Shown: positions 1 through 6,885, counted from the first letter of the stretch. The stretch: DNA of 22,046 nucleotides from Clostridia bacterium BRH_c25 (GCA_001515955.1 LOES01000126.1:1-22046), one strand, 5' to 3'. Numbers and translations: made by a program. Notes: generated by a model from the letters alone, not told the origin.

Positions 1-201
1 AACAACACCTGACAGCTCATGTCCGATCGTTGACGGAGCCTTGATAAACGGGTGCACATCATGATAAAGATGGAGGTCGCTGCCACATACAGCCGAGTAC
101 TGTGTTTTAAGTAAAATGTCATTCGCATTAAGCGCCGGTATCTCACTTTCTTTGAAAATTAATTTTTTTGCCGACTCAACCCAGGCCATTTTTCTCATCA
201 T
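1..201 (-). CDS. Zinc-dependent medium-chain alcohol dehydrogenase, N-terminal part (runs off left edge)
   Basis: I translated the minus strand from ATG at 201; it is open to the window edge for 67 codons, so only the N-terminus is present. The protein contains CGSDLH at about residues 40-45, where the Cys is the usual first catalytic zinc ligand, and GHELSG at about 60-65, the conserved GHE zinc/active-site motif of GroES-like medium-chain dehydrogenases. Such enzymes oxidise or reduce an alcohol/aldehyde pair with NAD(P). The start lies 2 nt after the cupin stop codon, and its ribosome binding site (GGTGGTGGG) is also the sequence encoding the cupin's C-terminal Gly residues, so the two genes are probably translationally linked. 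ATGs at 198 and 189 are alternative starts. The family is secure; the substrate is unknown, though the operon implies a sorbitol/threonine-dehydrogenase-like oxidoreductase in the same catabolic route. Confidence 0.85.
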   Translation of the reverse strand, partial: MMRKMAWVESAKKLIFKESEIPALNANDILLKTQYSAVCGSDLHLYHDVHPFIKAPSTIGHELSGVV

Positions 202-203
202 AA

Positions 204-566
204 TTATTTCCCACCACCTTCAGGTTGTTTTTCCTTTGGAATAAGGGCATAGAACATTTCGATGCCGCCCTCTGTCAGCCCCTCTATCATTCCGTGCATT
301 TCTCCCGACCTTGCATGCATCATATCCCCCGGGCCCAATTCAAGTATTTCGCCCATTATATGTGCCCTGCCCCGTCCGCGAAGAATAATATATATTTCGT
401 CATGCTCAGGATGGATATGCGGCTCCCCGGCCTTACCCATAGGCCAATTTGCAACACCGCTGGACACTATATTTGAAGTTACTGAATAATCCTTCAGAAG
501 ATATTTGATTTTAAGTCTCTCAGATACCTGCGTCCATTCAATATTTTTTTCATTTACAATTTGCAT
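204..566 (-). CDS. Small single-domain cupin protein
   Basis: A 120-residue protein with one cupin barrel. Motif 1 is seen as H50-x-H52 followed by E57, inside GEPHIHPEHDEIY, and motif 2 as the LGPGD turn at 77-81 and H91; these are the usual 3-His/1-Glu metal ligands. Single cupins of this size act as isomerases, dioxygenases, lyases or binding proteins, and the sequence does not decide between them. The start at 566 has a GGAGGG site upstream. It sits 36 nt after the PreA-like gene and 2 nt before the alcohol dehydrogenase, so it belongs to the sigma-54 operon and probably acts on an intermediate of that pathway. No signal peptide or membrane segment is visible, so it should be cytoplasmic. 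No specific function can be given. Confidence 0.85.
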   Translation of the reverse strand: MQIVNEKNIEWTQVSERLKIKYLLKDYSVTSNIVSSGVANWPMGKAGEPHIHPEHDEIYIILRGRGRAHIMGEILELGPGDMMHARSGEMHGMIEGLTEGGIEMFYALIPKEKQPEGGGK

Positions 567-602
567 AAGCTGCCCTCCGTTTTGTTTTGTTTGGTTTTCA
601 AC

Positions 603-1760
603 CTATCTTTTGACCATATCAATTGCCTTTTTAGGGCAGAAATACGTGCAAAGTCCACAGCCGTCACACTTACTGTTAATTGATGCCTTTTTGCTGTCAA
701 AACTGATTCCGTCAAAAATACAAATGTCAGTGCATCTCCCGCAGCCTGAGCACAATTCTTTATCAATAGCCGCAATCAGTGTTTTTTCTCTCGATACATC
801 CTTAAGGCCTTTGATCCTATCACCTGTCACAATACCCTTGAAGTCCTCAATAGAGTCATATCCGTTTTTATCCATGTATGCAGCAAGGCCTTCATTCAGC
901 TTTTCGATTACAGAGTAGCCGTAGGTATATACAAGGAAGCAAACCTGGACAGTTGTAGCACCGGCAAGAATGAATTTGACAATATCCTGCCACTCCACAA
1001 CCCCGCCACAGCCGCTTATGGGGATATTCATTTTAGGATACATTTCAGAAATCCAACGCAGCGCATAATGGATGGACCATGGTCCTCCGTGTCCGCCGTA
1101 ACCACCATGCAAAACAGGCAGCTTTGCGTCAATGTCAATATCCATGCCCAGGCAGCGGCTGAAAGCACAGACTCCGTCCGAGCCGCACTTCTGCATAATG
1201 GCTGCAGTTACAACAGGGTTCTCTATTTGCGGTGTGATTTTTGTAAAAACCGGGATCTTTACTGCCTTCTTGACAACTGGAACAAAATCCTCCACCATTT
1301 GGTTGATGCGGCCAAGGGAACCCATTACATAGTCGCTGTGCGGGCATGAAAGGTTCATTTCAATAGCGTCGGCGCCAGCCGCCTCAACCATTTTTGCCCA
1401 GGCCTCCCAGTAATCGGCCGTACTGCAGCCGATGCTTGCAATAATCTTTGTTCTAAGGTTTTTCTTGCATTTCTTTATATCATTGCAGTATTCTTCGATA
1501 TCGTACTCATACCCCTGCTCATAGGACAGGTTGGTGGTGGAGTTGTAATCCTTGCAGCCCCTTTTAATAATTGTAAAACGTGGGGTTGGACTGTGAGCCA
1601 TAAGCTCCTCCTGGAATTTCGTCTTTAGAACAACTGCCCCCACACCGTACTTATCGGCTTTAACCACGTTATCGTAGGCCTTTGTGATTCCGGAAGAGGC
1701 TAAAATAATAGGCGAATCCAGCTCTAAGCCGCCATAATTAACCCTTAACTTTTTGTTCAT
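603..1760 (-). CDS. PreA-like dihydroorotate/dihydropyrimidine dehydrogenase family flavoprotein with two [4Fe-4S] motifs
   Basis: A 385-residue protein. Residues 1 to about 310 form an FMN-binding TIM barrel of the dihydroorotate/dihydropyrimidine dehydrogenase family: MNLSCPH at 135-141, GGYGGHGG at 219-226, a GCGGV phosphate loop at 250-254 and the QVC strand near 272. The C-terminus carries two ferredoxin motifs, C337-x2-C340-x2-C343-x3-C347 and C365-x2-C368-x2-C371-x3-C375-P. This layout matches PreA, the catalytic subunit of bacterial dihydropyrimidine dehydrogenase. However, the Cys used as general acid in that enzyme (ACGQ motif) is replaced by Leu149 in my by-eye alignment, and the substrate-contact NT(V/I) segment reads FSR at 200-202. 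It therefore probably reduces or oxidises something other than uracil/thymine. No PreT-like partner is in the window. The ATG at 1760, preceded by GAGGGG, is preferred over upstream in-frame starts, which have no ribosome binding site. Confidence 0.82.
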   Translation of the reverse strand: MNKKLRVNYGGLELDSPIILASSGITKAYDNVVKADKYGVGAVVLKTKFQEELMAHSPTPRFTIIKRGCKDYNSTTNLSYEQGYEYDIEEYCNDIKKCKKNLRTKIIASIGCSTADYWEAWAKMVEAAGADAIEMNLSCPHSDYVMGSLGRINQMVEDFVPVVKKAVKIPVFTKITPQIENPVVTAAIMQKCGSDGVCAFSRCLGMDIDIDAKLPVLHGGYGGHGGPWSIHYALRWISEMYPKMNIPISGCGGVVEWQDIVKFILAGATTVQVCFLVYTYGYSVIEKLNEGLAAYMDKNGYDSIEDFKGIVTGDRIKGLKDVSREKTLIAAIDKELCSGCGRCTDICIFDGISFDSKKASINSKCDGCGLCTYFCPKKAIDMVKR

Positions 1761-1788
1761 CCTTATTCCCCTCTTTATATATAGTGAG

Positions 1789-1822
1789 GTGCCCAAAATA
1801 ATGCTTAACATATTTCGGGCAC
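1789..1822 (-). other. Hairpin in the leader of the PreA-like gene
   Basis: On the minus strand, arms GTGCCCGAAATA and TATTTTGGGCAC pair over 12 bp (one G-U) around a 10-nt loop. It lies 29 nt upstream of the PreA-like start and inside the operon. No U-run follows it, so it is not a standard terminator. It could act as an mRNA stabiliser, a processing site or a binding site. Confidence 0.6.
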
Positions 1823-1903
1823 TTTCTTTCATTCTATATTGAACGCACAAAAGTATTTACATTGGGCAAAGTGCGAATTCAATAACAATCAAGGAAACAT
1901 TTA

Positions 1904-1945
1904 CGCGAAATTTGAATTAAGAATGTAAAATGTTTTTCGCGAAAT
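1904..1945. repeat. CGCGAAAT direct repeats in the gap between the DRE-TIM and PreA-like genes
   Basis: CGCGAAAT occurs at 1904-1911 and 1938-1945, each preceded by an A/T-rich ACATTTA- or ATGTTTT-type segment. The second copy is part of the 10-bp palindrome TTTCGCGAAA (1935-1944). CpG-rich motifs stand out in this AT-rich gap of about 190 nt (1761-1951). They might be an operator for an internal promoter; no convincing promoter was found. Confidence 0.35.
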
Positions 1946-1951
1946 ATATTA

Positions 1952-3211
1952 TTATTCTGCTAGAACGCGTTTTGCAATAGCAACAAAATCTTCTTCAGAT
2001 AAAAGTGTTCTTCTTACAAAGCATTCCTGCTTTACCTCTGTAAGTACCTGCTCCCGTTGTTCCTTGGTCGCAGCTTCAAACCCGTTTCTGTCAAGATAGA
2101 AATCAATTGTAAGCTTGCCGCTCAGGTAACCGATAAAATAGTCCTCCTCCTTGCGTCCGACTACATGGGGCAGGTAAGGATAAGCGATCGGCTTGAAGCC
2201 TGCCTGTCGAAGTGACTCGGTATAATGACTTACAACACCGGATTCTATACCAAAACAGTTTTTACCGAACACAGTTTTGTTTACATTCGGATGAATTCCA
2301 GTAATATCGCTGACTACACGGGATGTTTCCTGCAGCTTGGAAAGGTTGACATTTGCGCGGTTGCCCGTAAGAATACCGAAGGTTGTTGCAACCTCTTCAG
2401 TTGCAAGGTTACCGGTTCTCTCACCCAATGAGTTCATTGCTGTATGGATAACCTTTGCACCGTTTTGCACTGCAGCCATCGCAGTTGCCATACCCATGCC
2501 AAAATCATTATGGACATGGAATTCAAGCTGGATTCCGGGGAACCACTCGCTCATCTTTTTAACAGCATAACCTATTGCCTGCGGAGTTGCAACTGCGAAG
2601 GTATCAACAATAGTCAGGGCATCAGCCCCGGCCTCTACTGCAGTCTGGTACAGCTTCCTGCTGAACTCCAGGGGAGTTCTGGAAAAATCCCAGCCCATGA
2701 AGCAAGTCCATAGACCGGCTTTTTTAGCGGCTGATATATTATCATAAATTCTTTTTTTAACCTCGTCTTCATTGAGCTTGTAAGCATATTTACAAAGGTA
2801 AGGATTCACGGTATGCTCGACAATAATGCTGCGAACACCGCATTCAACTGATAATGCAACGTCCTCGGGATTTGCACGTGCAAAGGAAACAATCTCAGAT
2901 TTTAAATTCAGCTTCATGACCTCTTTAATCGCATCACGAAGTTCTTCAGATATGATAGGCATGCCTATTTCTATCCGGTCTACCCCAAGCTCGCTTAGCT
3001 GCTGTGCGATGCGCACCCTCTCACTCTTGGAATAGGCAACCTTTGGAGTTTGTTCCCCGTCACGAAGTGTACAATCGTGAATAATAACCTTTTCAGGAAT
3101 TCCCTTTAAATTCTCAGGCAAAAAGTTCAGGGGTGATATCCAGAAACGGTCATTATCAAAATACGGCTGACCTTCCAGGGGATAAAAATCAAATTCTTCA
3201 TATTTCTTCAT
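1952..3211 (-). CDS. DRE-TIM metallolyase family enzyme (isopropylmalate/homocitrate synthase-like)
   Basis: A 419-residue protein of the HMGL-like/DRE-TIM family, whose members make or break C-C bonds next to a carboxylate using a divalent metal. The signature HDCTLRDGEQ lies at 45-54, metal ligands H232 and H234 in the FHVHNDFG motif at 231-238, and the catalytic-loop motif NSLGERTGN at 260-268. A segment FGKNCFGIESG (315-325) resembles the GENAFAHESGIH segment that follows the barrel in isopropylmalate and homocitrate synthases, but its His before ESG is Ile. The C-terminal LeuA regulatory domain is absent and there is an N-terminal extension of about 40 residues. The ATG at 3211 has GGAGGT 7 nt upstream and is preferred over the upstream in-frame start at 3256. 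No other leucine or lysine biosynthesis genes are nearby; the operon suggests a catabolic aldol or Claisen (or retro-) reaction. Re-citrate synthase or a citramalate-type enzyme are weaker alternatives. Confidence 0.85.
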   Translation of the reverse strand: MKKYEEFDFYPLEGQPYFDNDRFWISPLNFLPENLKGIPEKVIIHDCTLRDGEQTPKVAYSKSERVRIAQQLSELGVDRIEIGMPIISEELRDAIKEVMKLNLKSEIVSFARANPEDVALSVECGVRSIIVEHTVNPYLCKYAYKLNEDEVKKRIYDNISAAKKAGLWTCFMGWDFSRTPLEFSRKLYQTAVEAGADALTIVDTFAVATPQAIGYAVKKMSEWFPGIQLEFHVHNDFGMGMATAMAAVQNGAKVIHTAMNSLGERTGNLATEEVATTFGILTGNRANVNLSKLQETSRVVSDITGIHPNVNKTVFGKNCFGIESGVVSHYTESLRQAGFKPIAYPYLPHVVGRKEEDYFIGYLSGKLTIDFYLDRNGFEAATKEQREQVLTEVKQECFVRRTLLSEEDFVAIAKRVLAE

Positions 3212-3231
3212 TGTCTTACCTCCGTATATCA

Positions 3232-3260
3232 CGGTGTGGCAAAACAATTTTGCCACACCG
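3232..3260 (-). other. Perfect 13-bp hairpin between transporter and DRE-TIM genes
   Basis: Arms CGGTGTGGCAAAA and TTTTGCCACACCG (3232-3244, 3248-3260) are perfectly complementary around a 3-nt loop. On the minus strand the hairpin follows the transporter stop by 27 nt and ends 20 nt before the next start codon. No U-tract follows on the minus strand, so it more likely stabilises the upstream mRNA end or marks a cleavage point than terminates transcription. Confidence 0.7.
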
Positions 3261-3287
3261 CAACAGTTTTTTAGTATAAAGGCTTTT

Positions 3288-4550
3288 TTATTTTAATATG
3301 TTAACCCAGTAGTTTCCAGTTGCGAGCAATGAAAGCAATACGGCAATGATAACTGAAGTATTCAGTCTCCCGGATGCTTTTAATTCGCCCATAACCTCTT
3401 TTTTATTGGCAATAATCAGGAACAGGATAGTAACGATCGGGAAGAACGTCAGATTGAAGCCCGAACCGTATGAGCTTATTGCGAAGGCGTTCCAGCCAAG
3501 CAAAGGAGCCGACAGTCCGAAGAGTGTAACAACCAGTTCACTGATTTTGAATCTATTTGATGTCAGATCAGCATCCCATTTCAGCAAGTCTGTTATGATA
3601 TATCCAGAAACCAGACATTGTGAAACCATCGTGGAAAGAACCGAGCCTAAAAGGCCAAGAGAAAGGAGAACAACCGATGCACGGCCCGCAAAGGGTTCAA
3701 ATGTTGCAGCCATTGTGCCTGCTCCAGTTACAACAATTCCTTGTGGAAACAGTACCGATGCAGTAGCTATGATAACGGCAAATTGTACAAATACCAGCAT
3801 AAAGTTTGTGTAGGTCAATTCGAAAACACTGAGAGACTTACGCTCTGAACCCCATTTGTTCTGCTTTGCGCCATAAGCTGCGAGAGCAGGAACATTGATG
3901 GCAATCGCCGCGCCCATAAGTCCGGAAAGAAGAACGAGCTCTTGAGAAGTACCTTTAAAAGTAGGAATGAATCCTTTTAATGCACCTGCCCAGTCAATCG
4001 GGACAATGAAGAGGATAAGAATAAAAGATCCAAGTAAAAGCCATACCATCCAACGTAAACACTGCTGTATGATCTTAACACTTTTTTCGCCCTTTGCAGG
4101 GTTAAGAACCACAGCCAATACAAAGACAAATCCGATTATAGTACCGATCTTTGGAGTTACTCCGAACAGGGTGCTCATAATGTTGCCTATCAGCGCATAT
4201 TGAATAGCATGGAATACGGTGTTGACTATAAAGATAGAAACGCCGGTAATCCAGGCAGCCCACTCGCCAAGATATTCTCTGGCTAAACTAACAGGGCCGT
4301 GGCCTGTTTGCAACGTCATTCTTACGAATAGAATACATACGATCCAAATAACAAAAACCTGCGGCAAGATTGCCCAAAGATATGTGAAGCCTGTCTTGGA
4401 AGCAACTGCACCTGCATTTGCAACTGTAGCTCCCCCAATATTGAGTGCTATGGCAAGCCACGCCGGACCCATCAGTTTGGCATATGCCTGCAGTTTTGAA
4501 AAACCGGTTTTAGTATTAGCCGTTTCAAGTGTCATTTTTTCCAATTCCAT
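3288..4550 (-). CDS. Nramp-fold (APC/LeuT superfamily) transporter lacking metal-binding motifs
   Basis: A 420-residue integral membrane protein with about eleven hydrophobic segments, of Nramp length and pattern. It starts TM1 with LMGPAWL (26-32), has the EPF-x-GRA and LGLLGSVLSTMVSQ segments (about 285-310) seen late in Nramp proteins, and GLMGAAIAINV (210-220) at the Nramp TM6 site. The metal-coordinating TM1 motif DPGN is replaced by GGAT (39-42), and the TM6 MPHN motif by AINV (217-220), in my by-eye alignment. It is therefore unlikely to carry Mn or Fe by the known mechanism. As second gene of the sigma-54 operon, between a hydrolase and metabolic enzymes, it probably imports the pathway substrate. 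The start at 4550 has GGAGGG upstream. An NCS1 nucleobase permease was considered but fits less well. Confidence 0.78.
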   Translation of the reverse strand: MELEKMTLETANTKTGFSKLQAYAKLMGPAWLAIALNIGGATVANAGAVASKTGFTYLWAILPQVFVIWIVCILFVRMTLQTGHGPVSLAREYLGEWAAWITGVSIFIVNTVFHAIQYALIGNIMSTLFGVTPKIGTIIGFVFVLAVVLNPAKGEKSVKIIQQCLRWMVWLLLGSFILILFIVPIDWAGALKGFIPTFKGTSQELVLLSGLMGAAIAINVPALAAYGAKQNKWGSERKSLSVFELTYTNFMLVFVQFAVIIATASVLFPQGIVVTGAGTMAATFEPFAGRASVVLLSLGLLGSVLSTMVSQCLVSGYIITDLLKWDADLTSNRFKISELVVTLFGLSAPLLGWNAFAISSYGSGFNLTFFPIVTILFLIIANKKEVMGELKASGRLNTSVIIAVLLSLLATGNYWVNILK

Positions 4551-4583
4551 TATCTAACCCTCCATTTGTAATTTAGTATTTAA

Positions 4584-5261
4584 TCACTTTATTGCAAATA
4601 CGCGGGCAGTAGAAGCTTCAAGACCTTTTAGTTTGAGAGCCCCGACAACCAATTTAAATTCACTTCCAAAACCGGAAGCCAGGAGTTCGGGAATGTTTGT
4701 GATGTATTCCAGAATGTAGATTTCTTTGCCAAGTAAAATATTATGCACAGGGAATGCTGCATCACCTGGTTTATCGGTCTGGAAATCTATAGCTACCATT
4801 GCGATTTCTTTTTCTACCATCCATTGGGCTGCATCCACCGACAGATAGGGTGAAACCTTGAAATAATCCTCCTTGCCCCAGTTGGCATCTGTATAGCCTG
4901 TTGTAACAACAAGGCGGACGCCCTTGAGCTTTTTGCCCTTTGTTGCTTCTTCAAGGTCTGCAGCGGTAATTTCCTCCAAATTCTTTTTGTCAGGGAAATG
5001 TGCCCAGACTGCATCCCCAGCGAGTACATCTACAGGGATGTTGTCGATGGTTTTTTCACCATTAAAGTAATTGTAGTGCATAGGTGAATCCAAATGTGTT
5101 CCGCCATGGCAGAAAAGCAAAGCTTTGCTTGCATACCTGTGTGAGCCTGTAGGATCGGTGTCAGGGACAAGAACATGTTCAAATTTTGGCTTCGGATACC
5201 AATCCACCGGAAAACAAGGCATGCCCTCATAGATTGTCAGTGTAAGGTCAATTGCTCGCAT
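4584..5261 (-). CDS. Cyclase-family metal-dependent hydrolase (kynurenine formamidase-like)
   Basis: A 225-residue protein with the hallmark HGGTHLDSPMH at 52-62, matching the HxGTHxDxPxH metal-binding motif of the cyclase family (H52, H56, D58 and H62 expected to bind metal). Characterised members include bacterial kynurenine formamidase and isatin hydrolase, which open amide or lactam bonds. It is the first gene after the sigma-54 promoter, with AAAGGAGG 8 nt before the ATG at 5261, and is followed after 33 nt by the transporter. First place in the operon suggests it performs an early ring-opening or deacylating hydrolysis. No tryptophan-degradation partners (kynureninase, tryptophan dioxygenase) are nearby, so kynurenine formamidase is not assigned. 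Length and motif fit the family; the substrate is unknown. Confidence 0.87.
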   Translation of the reverse strand: MRAIDLTLTIYEGMPCFPVDWYPKPKFEHVLVPDTDPTGSHRYASKALLFCHGGTHLDSPMHYNYFNGEKTIDNIPVDVLAGDAVWAHFPDKKNLEEITAADLEEATKGKKLKGVRLVVTTGYTDANWGKEDYFKVSPYLSVDAAQWMVEKEIAMVAIDFQTDKPGDAAFPVHNILLGKEIYILEYITNIPELLASGFGSEFKLVVGALKLKGLEASTARVFAIK

Positions 5262-5319
5262 TATATGCCTCCTTTAATGTTATTTATTTGAAACATGCAT
5301 GCTTCTAATAAATAAATAT

Positions 5320-5336
5320 AGCAAAGAGTGTGCCAA
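5320..5336 (-). promoter_or_regulatory. Sigma-54 (-24/-12) promoter for the catabolic operon
   Basis: The minus strand reads TTGGCACACTCTTTGCT, matching the RpoN consensus TGGCACG-N4-TTGCW in all key bases: GG at -24 (5333-5334), GC at -12 (5321-5322) and the correct spacing. Transcription should start near 5309, leaving a leader of about 48 nt to the hydrolase start at 5261. The adjacent sigma-54 activator gene supports the call. Confidence 0.9.
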
Positions 5337-5406
5337 TCTATTTTTTAAGTTAAAATGATAACAAATTCAATGCTTTTTGACAAAACATTAACAAATAATG
5401 CGTTGC

Positions 5407-5429
5407 TTTTTTCAACATTGTTGAAAAAA
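5407..5429. promoter_or_regulatory. Palindromic upstream activator site for the sigma-54 regulator
   Basis: A perfect inverted repeat: arms TTTTTTCAACA and TGTTGAAAAAA, 11 bp each, around one central base. It lies about 75 bp upstream of the -24 element, a normal place for an enhancer bound by a Fis-type HTH activator. It also lies just upstream of the regulator gene, so bound activator may repress its own transcription. Confidence 0.72.
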
Positions 5430-5449
5430 TATACACTCTATGCTACATT
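5421..5449 (+). promoter_or_regulatory. Possible sigma-70-type promoter of the regulator gene
   Basis: TTGAAA (5421-5426) and TACATT (5444-5449) with a 17-nt spacer, on the plus strand before the regulator. The -35 box lies inside the right arm of the palindrome, which would allow autoregulation. The -10 match is weak and the leader would be short. Confidence 0.35.
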
Positions 5450-5472
5450 AATAAATGAGGGGGTTGTATTAT

Positions 5473-6804
5473 ATGGATTTTTCTGCTTTTGACATACTTA
5501 CCGTTGGAATACTGGCAATTGACACGGATTGCAAAATAATATATCTAAATAAGGCCTATGCTGATTTTTTACAGTCGGATCCAGCCTCATTTATAGGTAA
5601 AGATATACGTGACGTGGTACACTACACAAAATTAGACCATGTTGTAAAATCCGGCATACCTGAAATCGGTGTTTGGCAGAGAACCGACAAGGGTTATCTT
5701 TTCGGCAACCGCATACCAATTTTCGAAAATGGCAGGATTGTAGGGGCCATTGCCGAAATGGTTCTTAAAAACTTTGAAGAGCTGGACGTTGTATCCCAGA
5801 AGCTGCGCGATATGGAAGCTCAAATCAGGTATTTGACCAAAGAACTTATAAATACCGAGATAAACAACAATGTTCAGCTGCTTTTTCAGTCGGATAAAAT
5901 GCGCAGTATTGTTGAGAAAGTACAAAAGATTGCACCTCTGGATACAACTATCCTTATTACCGGAGAGACAGGCTCCGGCAAAGAGGTCATTGCTGATTTA
6001 GTATACAAATACAGTGGCCGTCAGGATTTTCCCTTTGTCAAGCTGAATTGCGCCGCACTGCCGATGGAGCTGGTAGAATCAGAGCTTTTCGGATACGAAA
6101 AGGGTGCATTTACAGGCGCAAACCAGAATGGAAAAGTGGGTAAATTTGAAATTGCCAATAACGGAGTTCTGTTCCTTGACGAAATTTCTTCCATGCCCCT
6201 TGCCATACAGTCAAAGCTGCTCCGTGTTTTACAGGATAAAGAGGTTGAGCGTCTGGGAGGGAACACTAAGAAAAAAGCCAATGTTAAAATTATTGCTGCC
6301 ACCAATGAAAACCTGGAGGACCTTGTGCGCAAGCAAAAATTCCGGGAGGATCTATTTTACCGTTTGAATGTTATACAAGTAAATATTCCTCCACTTCGTG
6401 AACGCCGTGAGGATATCATTATGCTTGCAAATCATTTTCTCGAAAGATACTGTCAACGTTTTAATAAAAAATCAAAATACTTTACTCATACTGCCGCACA
6501 ATTGATTACCAGCTATGATTGGCCGGGCAATGTGCGGGAGCTGAAAAATGTTATGGAGCGCCTGGCTATTATGTGCGACGGTACCCTTGTCACACAAACC
6601 GATATTAAGGAAAATACACCAATCTATACAGGCGCAAAAACGATTAGAAGCTTAAAAGAGCAAATTGACCAGACGGAAAAGCGCATTATCACTACTGCAC
6701 TGGAAAAAGCAAACGGAAACAAAGCAATCGCAGCAGCTTCTTTAGGCATTAACCGGACAACCCTTTACAGCAAACTGGAAAAATATAACCTGCTAGACAG
6801 TTAA
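5473..6804 (+). CDS. Sigma-54-dependent transcriptional activator with N-terminal PAS domain
   Basis: A 443-residue bacterial enhancer-binding protein. Residues 1 to about 100 form a PAS-like sensor domain, followed by a helical linker to about 130. The AAA+ domain shows Walker A GETGSGKE (164-171), the sigma-54 contact loop GAFTGA (211-216), Walker B GVLFLDEI (231-238) and the arginine-finger region REDLFYRL (291-298). A Fis-type helix-turn-helix lies at about 414-438. There is no response-regulator receiver domain, so PAS probably senses a ligand or redox cue directly. The ATG at 5473 follows GAGGGGG at 5457-5463 and is preferred over the ATG at 5455, which precedes that site. It is the only plus-strand gene, divergent from the operon it very likely activates through the palindrome and -24/-12 promoter in the shared gap. 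The inducer is unknown, presumably the pathway substrate. Confidence 0.95.
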   Translation: MDFSAFDILTVGILAIDTDCKIIYLNKAYADFLQSDPASFIGKDIRDVVHYTKLDHVVKSGIPEIGVWQRTDKGYLFGNRIPIFENGRIVGAIAEMVLKNFEELDVVSQKLRDMEAQIRYLTKELINTEINNNVQLLFQSDKMRSIVEKVQKIAPLDTTILITGETGSGKEVIADLVYKYSGRQDFPFVKLNCAALPMELVESELFGYEKGAFTGANQNGKVGKFEIANNGVLFLDEISSMPLAIQSKLLRVLQDKEVERLGGNTKKKANVKIIAATNENLEDLVRKQKFREDLFYRLNVIQVNIPPLRERREDIIMLANHFLERYCQRFNKKSKYFTHTAAQLITSYDWPGNVRELKNVMERLAIMCDGTLVTQTDIKENTPIYTGAKTIRSLKEQIDQTEKRIITTALEKANGNKAIAAASLGINRTTLYSKLEKYNLLDS

Positions 6805-6847
6805 TTTATGTTAACATTGTATTATAACAAGGACTCTTTTTCAATGA

Positions 6848-6885
6848 AAAGGAAGGAACGTACTATATAATACGTTCCTTCCTTT
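6848..6885. terminator. Bidirectional terminator between the convergent regulator and trkH genes
   Basis: A perfect 15-bp stem, arms AAAGGAAGGAACGTA and TACGTTCCTTCCTTT, with an 8-nt loop, lies between two convergent genes. On the minus strand it is followed by TTTTCATT. U-tracts are short on both sides, but position and stem length make termination likely. Confidence 0.75.

Noticed and set aside
505..918. Plus-strand open frame of 137 codons opposite the PreA-like gene
   Set aside because: It is antisense to the ferredoxin-motif region, low-complexity Ser/Leu-rich, and unsupported by any motif or ribosome site.
3232..3260. Rho-independent terminator after the transporter gene
   Set aside because: No U-tract follows on the minus strand and downstream genes are co-directional, so an internal stabilising or processing hairpin is more likely.
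3288..4550. NCS1 cytosine/allantoin permease
   Set aside because: The TM1 GPAWL start, the EPF and LGLLGSVLS segments and the length follow the Nramp pattern better; kept only as an alternative fold relative.
4584..5261. Assignment of the cyclase gene as kynurenine formamidase (kynB)
   Set aside because: The metal motif is shared by the whole cyclase family and no tryptophan-degradation genes are adjacent, so the specific name is not supported.
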